This document shows, in pieces, positions 1-7,148 of a stretch of DNA of 11,302 nucleotides (position 1 is the stretch's first letter; each line of letters begins with the position of its first letter). The position numbers were made by a program, and so were the translations under genes. Source of the stretch: BM524 sp041554435 (GTDB lineage: Bacteria; Bacteroidota; Bacteroidia; Bacteroidales; F082); NCBI GenBank assembly GCA_041554435.1, contig JBFFLX010000114.1:1-11302 (forward strand), in the 5' to 3' direction. Under the pieces are notes generated by a model. That model made no database searches and was not told the DNA's origin. It worked only from the letters and a program-made list of their open reading frames with translations.

Positions 1-509
1 CAGAAATTTTTGTGAAATTAATAAATGCCTAAAGTTATCAATAGCCCAAACTTTAGCCCCCTAAAAACAAAACCCCAAACCACCACCAGCCCCAAATAAT
101 GAAAACCGACCAACAATAGGTTTTAAAATTGGAAAAGCCAGCAAATAAACCAACAACTAATATCCTCCAGATAAGTTCAGTATCAATTAATAAATTTTCC
201 CTAACTTTACACATTAATTAATCCATAATGAAAACTATTTCATTTACTTATTGTACATATCTGCCTTATTTTGAGGGATGTGGGTTATTAATGGTACATA
301 TAAGTAAGTTAGCTGCAAGGCAAAAAACGTCCTCGTAATATTATAACCATAATAATTAAAATCATAAATAAAAAACAAGAATAAAGTTTAGAGATTATGT
401 AGCAAAAAGATGATAGCAAATCTCAGAAATCATTTTCTAAAAAGAATTATAGGTTTATACGCAAACCTTGTATTGGGAAATAAAATAATTTATTCATTAG
501 GTGTCAGTT
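1..509. other. non-coding region upstream of the condensation-domain gene
   Basis: I see no convincing gene in this AT-rich stretch. It contains an imperfect hairpin at 244-307 and a 6-bp perfect inverted repeat, AGGTTT/AAACCT (451-456 and 463-468), about 40 nt before the next start codon. On the minus strand, positions 61-156 can be read as about 32 codons ending in F-G-A-G-G-G-L-G-F-C-F and a TAG stop at 61-63. This resembles the aromatic-terminated last strand of an outer-membrane barrel, but a stop at 157-159 closes the frame and there is no start codon, so at most it is a decayed 3' end. I found no promoter with both -33 and -7 boxes. Confidence 0.5.
244..307. repeat. imperfect inverted repeat (13-bp arms, one bulge)
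   Basis: The left arm TTACTTATTGTAC (244-256) pairs with the right arm GTACATATAAGTAA (294-307). The arms are complementary apart from a single extra A in the right arm, and the loop is 37 nt. The loop contains no obvious element. It lies about 200 nt upstream of the condensation-domain gene and may be a regulatory or recombination-related fold; the sequence alone does not decide. Confidence 0.5.
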
Positions 510-1808
510 ATGCTTAAAAAAGAAATAATAGGCGTCCCAAGGATGCACATAAGAATGCCAAATGCTAATGTAGTCATGTATGGTGTATTTGAAACTACTG
601 TTTCTGAAAATGATTTAGAAAATGCAGTTCAAGTTTTATCTGATAAACATAAACTTCTAAATTGCCATATCGAAATTGGCAAGGAAAACAAAGCGTGGTA
701 TGTAATTGATAATAATTTAATACATGAAGTTAAAACACTAAAATCTGAAGAGATAAATGAGGTTGTCATAAGTGAACTTAAACATTGCTTTGATTTTGAA
801 AATGGCCCATTAATTAAATTTACACTGGTAAACCAAACGACCCTAATAATAAACTGTCATCATTCTATTTGCGATGGAATGTCTCTTGTGTATCTCTTTA
901 AAGATATTATGAGGATTCTATCCGGTGAGAAAATTCAGATAAAACAGAAAATGCCAGTTTTTCTTGTCCCCGAAAATATTCCACATAGGCTAGGCAATCC
1001 TATTTCTCGATTCTTCATTAGTTCAATCAATAAAAAGTGGAGTAAGAAGACCATTAACTTTTCAAATCAAATTTATTGGAAAATACATAATAAATTTTGG
1101 AAGGAATTTAAACCTCAAATTATTTCGTTTAAATTTTCAAAGGAAGAAACCGCAAATATTATTTCGCAATGCAAACAAAATAATGTTTCTGTAAATACTG
1201 GACTGGTTACAGCCTTTTTATGTGCAGAAAAGCAATTGTTAGGGCAAAGAGATTATTCAGGCAAAGTTATAGTTACCAGTAACCTGAGAACCCATCTCAA
1301 TAATCAGCCTGGTGAAAGCATGGGCTTTTTTGTTTCTACTTTGAAACCCAGCCTGGAATACAGAGAGAGAAAAACTTTTTGGGAAAACACACAAATATTC
1401 CATAAAAAAATTAATCGACTTTTAGACAAAGATCTTTTCAAAAGTCAACTGATCTGCCTGTTTACTCCAAAATTTTTGGATGCAATGATTCTAAATTTAT
1501 ATGGGCAGAGAGCAGATAAACGGGTTATTAGATTGCTAAAGAAGACAGGAATGAATAAAATAAATTTCACATTTACTATTGCAAATTTAGGACTTATAGA
1601 ACCAGATAACGATTCAATGAAAATCAAATTGAAAGAATTATACAGTCCATTTGCTTTTTCTGACTCAATGGAGAAATATATTAGCGTTCTAACAATCAAC
1701 AATGAACTTAATATTTCAATATGCTTTAATGAAAACAAAGCGAATCGAGAATCAATCTATAAAATGAAAGAATTGACTCTACAGATATTTGATGGTAGTC
1801 AAATATAA
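510..1808 (+). CDS. stand-alone condensation-domain / alcohol-acetyltransferase-like protein
   Basis: The protein is 432 residues when started at ATG 510. A GTG nine bases upstream at 501 is in frame, but ATG is preferred and no ribosome-binding site separates them. Residues 117-123 read HHSICDG, the HHxxxDG active-site motif of the condensation-domain / chloramphenicol-acetyltransferase-like superfamily (NRPS condensation domains, WS/DGAT, PapA and alcohol acetyltransferases), in which the second His acts in acyl transfer to an alcohol or amine. It follows a DFENGPLIKF segment, as is usual just before this motif. The C-terminal half carries NFTFTIANLG, in the place of the structural motif of the second lobe. 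The length fits a single two-lobe domain. No carrier, adenylation or thioesterase domain is attached or adjacent, so the acyl donor and acceptor cannot be named. There is no signal peptide, so it is presumably cytoplasmic. The gene is very AT-rich, sits alone and has no operon partner, consistent with an acquired accessory gene. Family assignment is firm; substrate is unknown. Confidence 0.85.
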   Translation: MLKKEIIGVPRMHIRMPNANVVMYGVFETTVSENDLENAVQVLSDKHKLLNCHIEIGKENKAWYVIDNNLIHEVKTLKSEEINEVVISELKHCFDFENGPLIKFTLVNQTTLIINCHHSICDGMSLVYLFKDIMRILSGEKIQIKQKMPVFLVPENIPHRLGNPISRFFISSINKKWSKKTINFSNQIYWKIHNKFWKEFKPQIISFKFSKEETANIISQCKQNNVSVNTGLVTAFLCAEKQLLGQRDYSGKVIVTSNLRTHLNNQPGESMGFFVSTLKPSLEYRERKTFWENTQIFHKKINRLLDKDLFKSQLICLFTPKFLDAMILNLYGQRADKRVIRLLKKTGMNKINFTFTIANLGLIEPDNDSMKIKLKELYSPFAFSDSMEKYISVLTINNELNISICFNENKANRESIYKMKELTLQIFDGSQI

Positions 1809-1871
1809 AACTAGTGAAAAGCATAAAGGAGCTGCAAATAGTATATATTAAGTTAGTAGAATAATAAAGCC

Positions 1872-2029
1872 CAGTGGCTAACAAAAAATATAGTGCATGC
1901 AGCCGCTAAGTCGTTTAAAGAAAATGATTTGTAAACCAGCCTGCCGGCTGGCAGGTTTGACGATACAGAAACTAAAGAAAATTTATTGAATAAAATGCTA
2001 ACGCCCTATATTCAAACCGTTATGCATTG
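1872..2029. repeat. 158-nt composite hairpin between two accessory genes, attC-like in layout
   Basis: The two ends are complementary in blocks. CAGTG (1872-1876) pairs with CATTG (2025-2029) including one G-T pair. After a 2x2 mismatch, TAAC (1879-1882) pairs with GTTA (2019-2022). After an asymmetric 4/6-nt internal loop, AATATAG (1887-1893) pairs with CTATATT (2006-2012). Near the centre is a 26-bp imperfect palindrome (1933-1958, AAACC...GCCGGC...GGTTT, two mismatched pairs), much more GC-rich than its surroundings. Bulged arms, TAACAA near one end and CGTTATGC near the other recall integron attC sites, but the boxes do not match the GTTRRRY / RYYYAAC consensus. It could equally be a REP-type palindrome inside a larger repeat. 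The arms are seen directly; the function is inferred. Confidence 0.55.
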
Positions 2030-2091
2030 AGAAAATCATTGTAACTTCTCAATCTACAAATCGTCACATTATTAATCAAAATTCTTTTTTT

Positions 2092-3123
2092 ATGAAAATC
2101 ATATATATACTTATATTCACTTCTTTATTAAACCCTGCTGCATATAGTCAAACTGAAAAAAGTCAATTACTGATTTTGGGAACTTCTCATCTGAACAATA
2201 TTGAAGGATTTGAGGTGTCTATGCTTGATAGGGTCATTGCAAGACTTGATTCACTCAATTTTAATGTTATTGGAATAGAGAAAATGTCTGGTGAATTGTT
2301 GAATGATATTAAATCAAGAAATGATCAAGCGTTTGATGGAATTACAAAAGGTGGATTCGGTGTCCGATTCTTAGAAATTGCAGACACTATTAGAGTTCAT
2401 CGACAAGTAACTTTTCTGGAGGCAGAAAAATATATTCAGGAACTTTTGAATAAGGAAGAACTTGATTCAAAAGATCGGAAGCAATTAATCTTCAACTATT
2501 TGGCAATTACAGATTTACCTTCGGCTGTGTTACAGTATGCATTGCTCGAAGATAAGTCTGCATTCACAACAGAATTTGAAAAATACATTGCTGGCATTCT
2601 GGAAAAAGAAGTGAATAGCAAGAATGAATATTACAGCCTGGCAGTGCAACTTGCAAAAGAAGAAAAGTTAAATCGGCTTTACCCCATCGATAATTTTCAA
2701 GACGAAGCACTTTTGTTTAAGTATTATCCAAATTTTATTGAAGATTATAAAGCAAACGCCGAACTTTTTACTGAAATTAGTAAATCAGCCGTTTTTCAAA
2801 AAGCAATTGAGTTGACAGAATCTTGCATTAAATCTGGTGATTTTCTCAATTTATATACTTTTTTAAATAGTACAGAATATAAAAACGGTGATTTCAATGC
2901 GCAGTGGAAAATTTGGTTACAAACAAACTTCAGATCGGGTTCCGATAAAGCGAGATATTATCTTTGGGAAATGCGAAATTTAAATATAGCCGCTAACATT
3001 TTGAATTTAGTAGCAACTAACCCAAACAAGAAAATTCTCATTATCATTGGTGCATCACATACTGGATTTTTAGAAAAATACTTAATGCAAGTAGAAAATA
3101 TCGAATTATTGAAGTTTGAATAA
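2092..3123 (+). CDS. secreted DUF5694 family protein (Tiki/TraB-like fold)
   Basis: The protein has 343 residues. Residues 1-20 form a signal peptide (hydrophobic core, ending AAYSQ), so the product is exported to the periplasm or cell surface. The mature part starts with LLILGTSHLNNI (GTSH at 30-33), followed by VIGIE (E63) after a predicted helix, and near the C-terminus has WEMRNLNIAANI (292-303) and IIIGASHTGFLEKYL (GASH at 320-323). Two G-x-x-H motifs, the early Glu and the R-N-x-x-x-A-x-x-I helix are the hallmarks I associate with the Tiki/TraB/GumN-ChaN superfamily, some members of which are metal-dependent hydrolases. DUF5694 is the matching family by my recollection. No activity is established from sequence here. 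The start is an ATG with no alternative nearby. It stands alone, flanked by hairpins on both sides, like the preceding gene. Family call good; function unknown. Confidence 0.8.
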   Translation: MKIIYILIFTSLLNPAAYSQTEKSQLLILGTSHLNNIEGFEVSMLDRVIARLDSLNFNVIGIEKMSGELLNDIKSRNDQAFDGITKGGFGVRFLEIADTIRVHRQVTFLEAEKYIQELLNKEELDSKDRKQLIFNYLAITDLPSAVLQYALLEDKSAFTTEFEKYIAGILEKEVNSKNEYYSLAVQLAKEEKLNRLYPIDNFQDEALLFKYYPNFIEDYKANAELFTEISKSAVFQKAIELTESCIKSGDFLNLYTFLNSTEYKNGDFNAQWKIWLQTNFRSGSDKARYYLWEMRNLNIAANILNLVATNPNKKILIIIGASHTGFLEKYLMQVENIELLKFE

Positions 3124-3132
3124 AAACTACCG

Positions 3133-3158
3133 CCAACATTGTATAAGCATAATGTGGG
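3133..3158 (+). terminator. hairpin just after the DUF5694 gene
   Basis: CCAACATT (3133-3140) pairs with AATGTGGG (3151-3158) at 7 of 8 positions, with a 10-nt loop, starting nine bases after the TAA stop. No T-tract follows, so it is a weak candidate terminator or an RNA 3'-end stabiliser. Its left half (GCCAACA, TATA, GCAT) resembles the left end of the composite hairpin at 1872, so the two could belong to one repeat type. Confidence 0.35.
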
Positions 3159-3260
3159 CAAAAATGCTAATAGTGAAAGTAAAAGCAATGAATAAACTTT
3201 CTGATAATTCGAGAAGCTAATCGTCTTGAAAGCCCAGGCTGCGTTTATACTTGACCCCCC

Positions 3261-5774
3261 CTAAAAATCAAACCTCAAACTCACTCTCACCCCAAAAGGC
3301 GAAACATTGGGATGGTCCAGATACGATAATCTCCAAACAGCATCTATGCGTATAATCTTAAAAATGTTCTCTATTCCGGCTCCGGCCTCAAAATATGGTT
3401 TGTCGAGGGTGTTCATACCATCGGGGAAGACCGAATAATTCCTGTTCTTCTCATCCATTCCGCCTACCAATCCGGTTATAAATCCCACTTCCCTCCATTT
3501 TAATTTCCGCAATAGCGGTATTCTGTTTAAAAAGAATCCGTTAAAATGATGAGTATAATAAAACTTAAAATACTTATCGCTTACAAACTCATAATAATTC
3601 ATCATATTAAATGCCGACTCATCGAAAAAATAAGTCTCATTACCCTCATGAAGTTTCAGTAAAGGGTAGGGCAGGGTGCCCCAAATTCTTCCGGCCTCCA
3701 CATTAAAGCGCGACCATCCGAAATTCAATATGTTAAACCAGTGAGTTACACCTATTTGCAATTTATGATATTCGTAATCACTCTTGAAAAAGTTAGGCAT
3801 TCCATAAGCATATTTTATATTGATAATTGGATATTTTGCTCCGAGACTTATTCTCTCAAACTCCCCAATTGTTACTCTCTCTTTATATGCAAATCGAACA
3901 TCAACTCCAATTTCAGCCGAGGTAATGGCATCTTCTTTGGCAATTTTCTGAGTGGCTTCATCTTCATAATAAAACTCAAATTTTGTATATCCTACCGGAT
4001 AAAGGTTGCGGTTTTTCAACACCAAATTTGTGCTGAAACCGGTAAACCACTCATGCTCATAACTAAGTTTTATTTCTTCCACAAAACTCAGTTTATCAGC
4101 CGGTTGCCGGCGGAACAAAAATGCCAGAAAGAAGTCTTCCCTAAAACTATTCTGACTCGCTCCCAACTGTTCCAAATCGTACCTGAATGACGCACTCAGC
4201 GCCCGCCGCGGATTTTTATCAAACATATACAGCACATTGCCGCCATATTTAAATCTCTTGTCGAAGGTTCCATAGGCAACATATCCGCCTATCATTATCT
4301 TTTTACTGAAAGCATTGCTGGTACGTCCTCCAAACCTGAAACGGGCACCCTCCACGGCATTAAAACTCAACATCGAGGCATATGGGCCTATTTCAAACTT
4401 ACCCTTCACATAATAGCCCGAAACAACCATTTCCACTATGTCGATATAGGTTTTAAACTGAGGAATGCTGGTAAGTGTGTCAATCATATAATAAATTGTC
4501 CGCTCATCCTGCGTAAGGTCCTCATGACGGTTCTGCAGCCAATAACTATCATCAAACTTATCGGCGCTGTCGCTCATAATAACATTTACCGTAGAAACAT
4601 AAAATTTAGGATCCTTGGGCTTATTTACAATATAATCGCGATAAGTAGTAGTCTTCTTCCCAAAAAAACCAAGAGTTCTTTTGTTGTTTTCTATTAAATT
4701 AAAATCACCTATGGTATAATCGCGTGTTAGCGCCCAGTGCTCTCCATCAACAAGTTCGAAAGATTTATCAATTACCAAATCATTCACAAAATTCATATTG
4801 GCATCTTCCGCCATACGCATTTCAATTTCCTTCACAGCGAAAGTGGTATCGTGTATCCACATATTTCCGGTAAATGTTAAAGTTTGAATATGCCTTGGCT
4901 TAAACATCACTTTATAACACCAATTGCCGTCAAAATATGCGCTGTCAACAAGATAGTATTTATAAAAGGAAAGCCCGTTATTCGAAATCGGACTCACAAA
5001 ATTTACCTGAAATATCCTTATGAAATTATCGTAAATATTAGTGTTAAAATATTCATCGCTAAGCAGTTGCATAGCGCTCTGGTTATTAAAGCCGCTAATC
5101 TTGGTGGCTTTTATCTTTTCAATATATCCATTGGGATCTTTCCTGGCAAAAACATCCGAAATCGTTTCACTTAAAAATATTGGCAAATAGGTTTTACCAT
5201 TAACCGTCGAAGTATCAACATTATCGAAAATAAACTTAAATGGTCGGTACATTCTCCTGTTTTGAAATTTCTCGGTAATGTTATTTGCATCCAGTTCTAT
5301 TTTGGTATAAGCCTCATACTGATAAGCATCAAAATGATCAGGATTATTTCGCTTTTTATGTGCAATAATGCTGTCGAGCAACACTTCCGCCGGATTTACT
5401 CCCGGCCTTATTATCACATCTTCCAGTTGAACTGCGCTCGATTTCATTTTAAAATCAATAATCTGGAATTTGCTCTTTACCACCGCTGCCTTCATCTTCT
5501 CATAACCCACAAACGAAGCTATCAATGTGTCAGATCCTTCAAGGGTTTCTATCGAATAATTTCCGTCGAAATCGCTTGTTACACCAGTGTTGGTACCCTT
5601 AAAAACTATGTTTACAAAGGGCATGGGTTCACCCGTAGCCGAATCGCTTACACTACCCATAATCTTTGTTAGTTGAGCAAAAGTGTTAATATTCAGCACG
5701 CTAACAAACAGCAATAACAGCAATAGTCGGTATGTAGTTTTTGTAGTTATGATTATTTGTTTTTTTAATTTCAC
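3261..5774 (-). CDS. outer-membrane DUF5686 protein with N-terminal carboxypeptidase-regulatory-like domain
   Basis: The protein has 837 residues. A basic stretch and poly-Leu core (residues 1-34, ending NTFAQ) form a signal peptide. Residues about 36-110 are a CarboxypepD-regulatory-like beta-sandwich (GSVSDSATGEPMPFVNIVFK, then T-S-D-F-D-G-N-Y and ASFVGYE), as also found at the start of SusC/TonB-dependent proteins. From about residue 125 (NPAEVLLDSIIAHKKRN...YEAYTKIE) to the end the pattern is that of the DUF5686 family, with a C-terminal half of alternating aromatic strands ending RVSLRFDF, the Phe-terminated last strand of an outer-membrane barrel. The start is GTG: a TGA lies directly upstream in frame, and no other start would keep the signal peptide. 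A TATTTTTG box (5783-5776 on the minus strand) with TTG 18-21 nt further upstream fits the Bacteroidota promoter pattern but abuts the start, so it may be chance in a T-rich stretch. It is not in an operon. Cargo or function is unknown. Confidence 0.9.
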   Translation of the reverse strand: MKLKKQIIITTKTTYRLLLLLLFVSVLNINTFAQLTKIMGSVSDSATGEPMPFVNIVFKGTNTGVTSDFDGNYSIETLEGSDTLIASFVGYEKMKAAVVKSKFQIIDFKMKSSAVQLEDVIIRPGVNPAEVLLDSIIAHKKRNNPDHFDAYQYEAYTKIELDANNITEKFQNRRMYRPFKFIFDNVDTSTVNGKTYLPIFLSETISDVFARKDPNGYIEKIKATKISGFNNQSAMQLLSDEYFNTNIYDNFIRIFQVNFVSPISNNGLSFYKYYLVDSAYFDGNWCYKVMFKPRHIQTLTFTGNMWIHDTTFAVKEIEMRMAEDANMNFVNDLVIDKSFELVDGEHWALTRDYTIGDFNLIENNKRTLGFFGKKTTTYRDYIVNKPKDPKFYVSTVNVIMSDSADKFDDSYWLQNRHEDLTQDERTIYYMIDTLTSIPQFKTYIDIVEMVVSGYYVKGKFEIGPYASMLSFNAVEGARFRFGGRTSNAFSKKIMIGGYVAYGTFDKRFKYGGNVLYMFDKNPRRALSASFRYDLEQLGASQNSFREDFFLAFLFRRQPADKLSFVEEIKLSYEHEWFTGFSTNLVLKNRNLYPVGYTKFEFYYEDEATQKIAKEDAITSAEIGVDVRFAYKERVTIGEFERISLGAKYPIINIKYAYGMPNFFKSDYEYHKLQIGVTHWFNILNFGWSRFNVEAGRIWGTLPYPLLKLHEGNETYFFDESAFNMMNYYEFVSDKYFKFYYTHHFNGFFLNRIPLLRKLKWREVGFITGLVGGMDEKNRNYSVFPDGMNTLDKPYFEAGAGIENIFKIIRIDAVWRLSYLDHPNVSPFGVRVSLRFDF

Positions 5775-6076
5775 TCAAAAATAATTTATAATTGCTTCAT
5801 ACAACAATGTTTTCCCGGCATTTACTCAGCATCCGGTAAAAATTTCACATATATTATATCAAAAATTTCAACAAAACATTGTAATAGTGATGATTATACA
5901 CCTAATGACAATATAATTTTGCGATAGTTAACAATTCATAAAAATATTCTGGCAATAAATTTTGCTTGTTTTTACTTGGGCGTGCCCCACCTTCGGCGGG
6001 TCGGGCTTTCCGCTATACTCCCTCGCAGGCTCGGGGGTGCCGCTGCAATCCCTCACGCAGCTAAGCATATTTTCAC
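5775..6076. other. intergenic region between the DUF5686 gene and the transporter remnant
   Basis: About 300 bases. The left two thirds (5775-5975) are AT-rich, contain the upstream region of the minus-strand DUF5686 gene and show no reading frame with protein character. The right third holds a GC-rich repeat (5976-6060). Confidence 0.5.
5976..6060 (+). repeat. GC-rich dispersed-type repeat
   Basis: An 85-bp island, far more GC-rich than the flanking DNA, reading CTTGGGCGTGCCCC, then a TTCG-centred segment (CCACCTTCGGCGGG), TCGGGCTTTCCGCTATA, a second GC-rich insert (CCCTCGCAGGCTCGGGG) and GCCGCTGCAATCCCTCACGC. From memory, elements with this skeleton (GGGCGTGCCC ... TCGGGCTTTCCGCT ... GCAATCCCT.ACGC, with two variable hairpin inserts) are scattered through many Bacteroidota genomes; I could not check this. 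It begins 16 nt past the stop codon of the transporter remnant on the minus strand, a usual place for such elements. Its role is unknown; a fold at gene ends is one possibility. Confidence 0.6.
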
Positions 6077-6432
6077 TTATAGTGTCTCCTGATATTCGTA
6101 AATGGCTTCGCTAACATTTATTATATAGTCGCCTATTTTCTCATTCATCGAAAACATATCACTATAAAACGAACCTAACTTATGTTTATATTTTTTGTTT
6201 TTGAGATCTTCAACATGTTGCCGACCTAATTCATCACGCTTAGCATTTATCTCCTCTTCTAGTTTCTTGGCTTTAGCTATGTTAACTGTTGAAAAATCCG
6301 TGGCCAGATTTTTATTCATTGCCGTAAATGCCTTTTCTATTAATTTCATCCCGCAAAGGAACAAACCAAGAGTACCTATCAATGTAAGTAGCTGCCCGAT
6401 AATTGAAAAACTTCAGAAATCATGCTTTTCAT
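6077..6432 (-). pseudogene. remnant of a Na/Pi cotransporter (NptA/PhoU-domain family): first helix fused to C-terminal PhoU part
   Basis: The readable frame starts TLIGTLGLFLCGMKLI, the first membrane helix of Na/phosphate cotransporters (family pattern G-x-L-G-L-F-L-F-G-M-K-x-M). It then jumps directly to KAFTAMNKNLATDFS...AKKLEEEINAKRDEL...SMNEKIGDYIINVSEAI, the C-terminal PhoU-like helical domain. The transport core and most of the PhoU region, several hundred residues in a normal protein of roughly 550-600, are missing. A second lesion is upstream: from ATG 6432 the frame reads MKSMISEVF and then must shift into SIIGQLLTLIG. One extra T in the T5 run (minus strand, about 6406-6410) would restore a continuous N-terminus. 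The open part has no ATG start, only TTG at 6382. It stops at TAA 6077-6079. This is a dead gene made by internal deletion plus a one-base loss. Confidence 0.8.
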
Positions 6433-6770
6433 TAATTGTTTTAAATATTAAATTATATATCGATGCTTTAATATTAAATGTTTAATTAGTAATTAAAAAC
6501 TAATTTTTATGCGATTGCCTGATTAATAGGGCCTACGGGGATTTATCAACTTAAATATATATAAATCAGCAGCATATAAAACAAATTGTAAAGAGAATAA
6601 GGATATATTTAATGACTTTCTTAATTAATTTGCACAAATACATATTAATTTTTTATATATATTTGGATAATTCATGAAACCAATAATTGATATAAATTTA
6701 CGAATCCATTAATTGCTGGAGAATTAAATATTGGTAACTCCGGTATTGATGACTTTATATTTAATTAATT
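6433..6770. other. AT-rich intergenic stretch
   Basis: 338 bases of very AT-rich sequence with no coding frame beyond 12 codons (ATG at 6674). TATATTTG at 6658-6665 matches the Bacteroidota -7 consensus TAnnTTTG. The best TTTG upstream (6629-6632) is 25 nt away, longer than the usual 19-21, so it is only a possible promoter for the small membrane protein that begins at 6771, about 100 nt downstream. Short TTTAATATTAAA-type palindromes around 6440-6480 are expected by chance at this composition. Confidence 0.4.
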
Positions 6771-7052
6771 ATGAATGATTTATTAATAGTGTTGGGTATA
6801 ATTATTTTTGCTTTAATAATTTGGAATTTATCCATAAGTATAAAAATTTCCAACGAACTTAAAAAGAGAAATATAAAGGCAAATATTGCTTATCGCAGGG
6901 GTTTGATATTTAAGTATCTCAAACTCTATAAGGAAATAACTGTAGAAGAAACCGGTAAAGCAGGGCAGTTATACTTTTGGTTTTTAATTTCTTTTTATTC
7001 CTATTTCACGCTTCTTATAATTGCCATTATTTTGTCAGCATTATTCAACTAG
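6771..7052 (+). CDS. small two-helix membrane protein, hypothetical
   Basis: A 93-residue protein that I do not recognise. Residues about 4-25 (LLIVLGIIIFALIIWNLSIS) and 68-92 (YFWFLISFYSYFTLLIIAII) are strongly hydrophobic and should span the inner membrane. The 42-residue segment between them is basic (KISNELKKRN, AYRRG, KYLKLYKE) and ends in an acidic patch (EITVEETGKAG), so the positive-inside rule puts this loop in the cytoplasm and both ends outside. The frame is intact from ATG to TAG, with typical coding character, but is surrounded by decayed genes. No signal peptide cleavage site and no catalytic motif are visible. It could be a small accessory subunit or simply an orphan; nothing nearby suggests a partner. 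Confidence 0.6.
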   Translation: MNDLLIVLGIIIFALIIWNLSISIKISNELKKRNIKANIAYRRGLIFKYLKLYKEITVEETGKAGQLYFWFLISFYSYFTLLIIAIILSALFN

Positions 7053-7091
7053 TTGAGAAAATAAAATCATCTTAAAATCAAAACTTCATTT

Positions 7092-7110
7092 AATTTGTAT
7101 TAAACAAATT
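7092..7110. repeat. 7-bp hairpin after the small membrane protein gene
   Basis: AATTTGT (7092-7098) and ACAAATT (7104-7110) are perfectly complementary around a 5-nt loop, 40 nt after the TAG stop. No T-run follows, so it is not a standard intrinsic terminator, and AT-rich hairpins of this size can occur by chance. Confidence 0.3.
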
Positions 7111-7148
7111 GTAGATTAGTTTGAATTGAAAATCAATACACAACTATT

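Noticed and set aside
61..159. Minus-strand frame as a real gene end
   Set aside because: No start, an in-frame stop after about 32 codons, and only a barrel-like last strand; kept as a speculative remnant rather than a gene.
1872..2029. Bona fide integron attC site
   Set aside because: The GTTRRRY and RYYYAAC boxes are not matched, and no integrase or cassette array is visible; reported only as attC-like in layout.
3741..5672. Plus-strand open frames of 96-149 codons inside the DUF5686 gene (3741-4190, 4884-5174, 5262-5672)
   Set aside because: They are antisense to a long, well-supported coding frame and have no domain pattern or start signals.
6195..6485. Plus-strand open frame opposite the transporter remnant
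   Set aside because: The minus strand shows clear NptA/PhoU homology; the plus frame shows none.
6674..6712. 12-codon frame MKPIIDINLRIH
   Set aside because: Too short, with no supporting context in AT-rich DNA.
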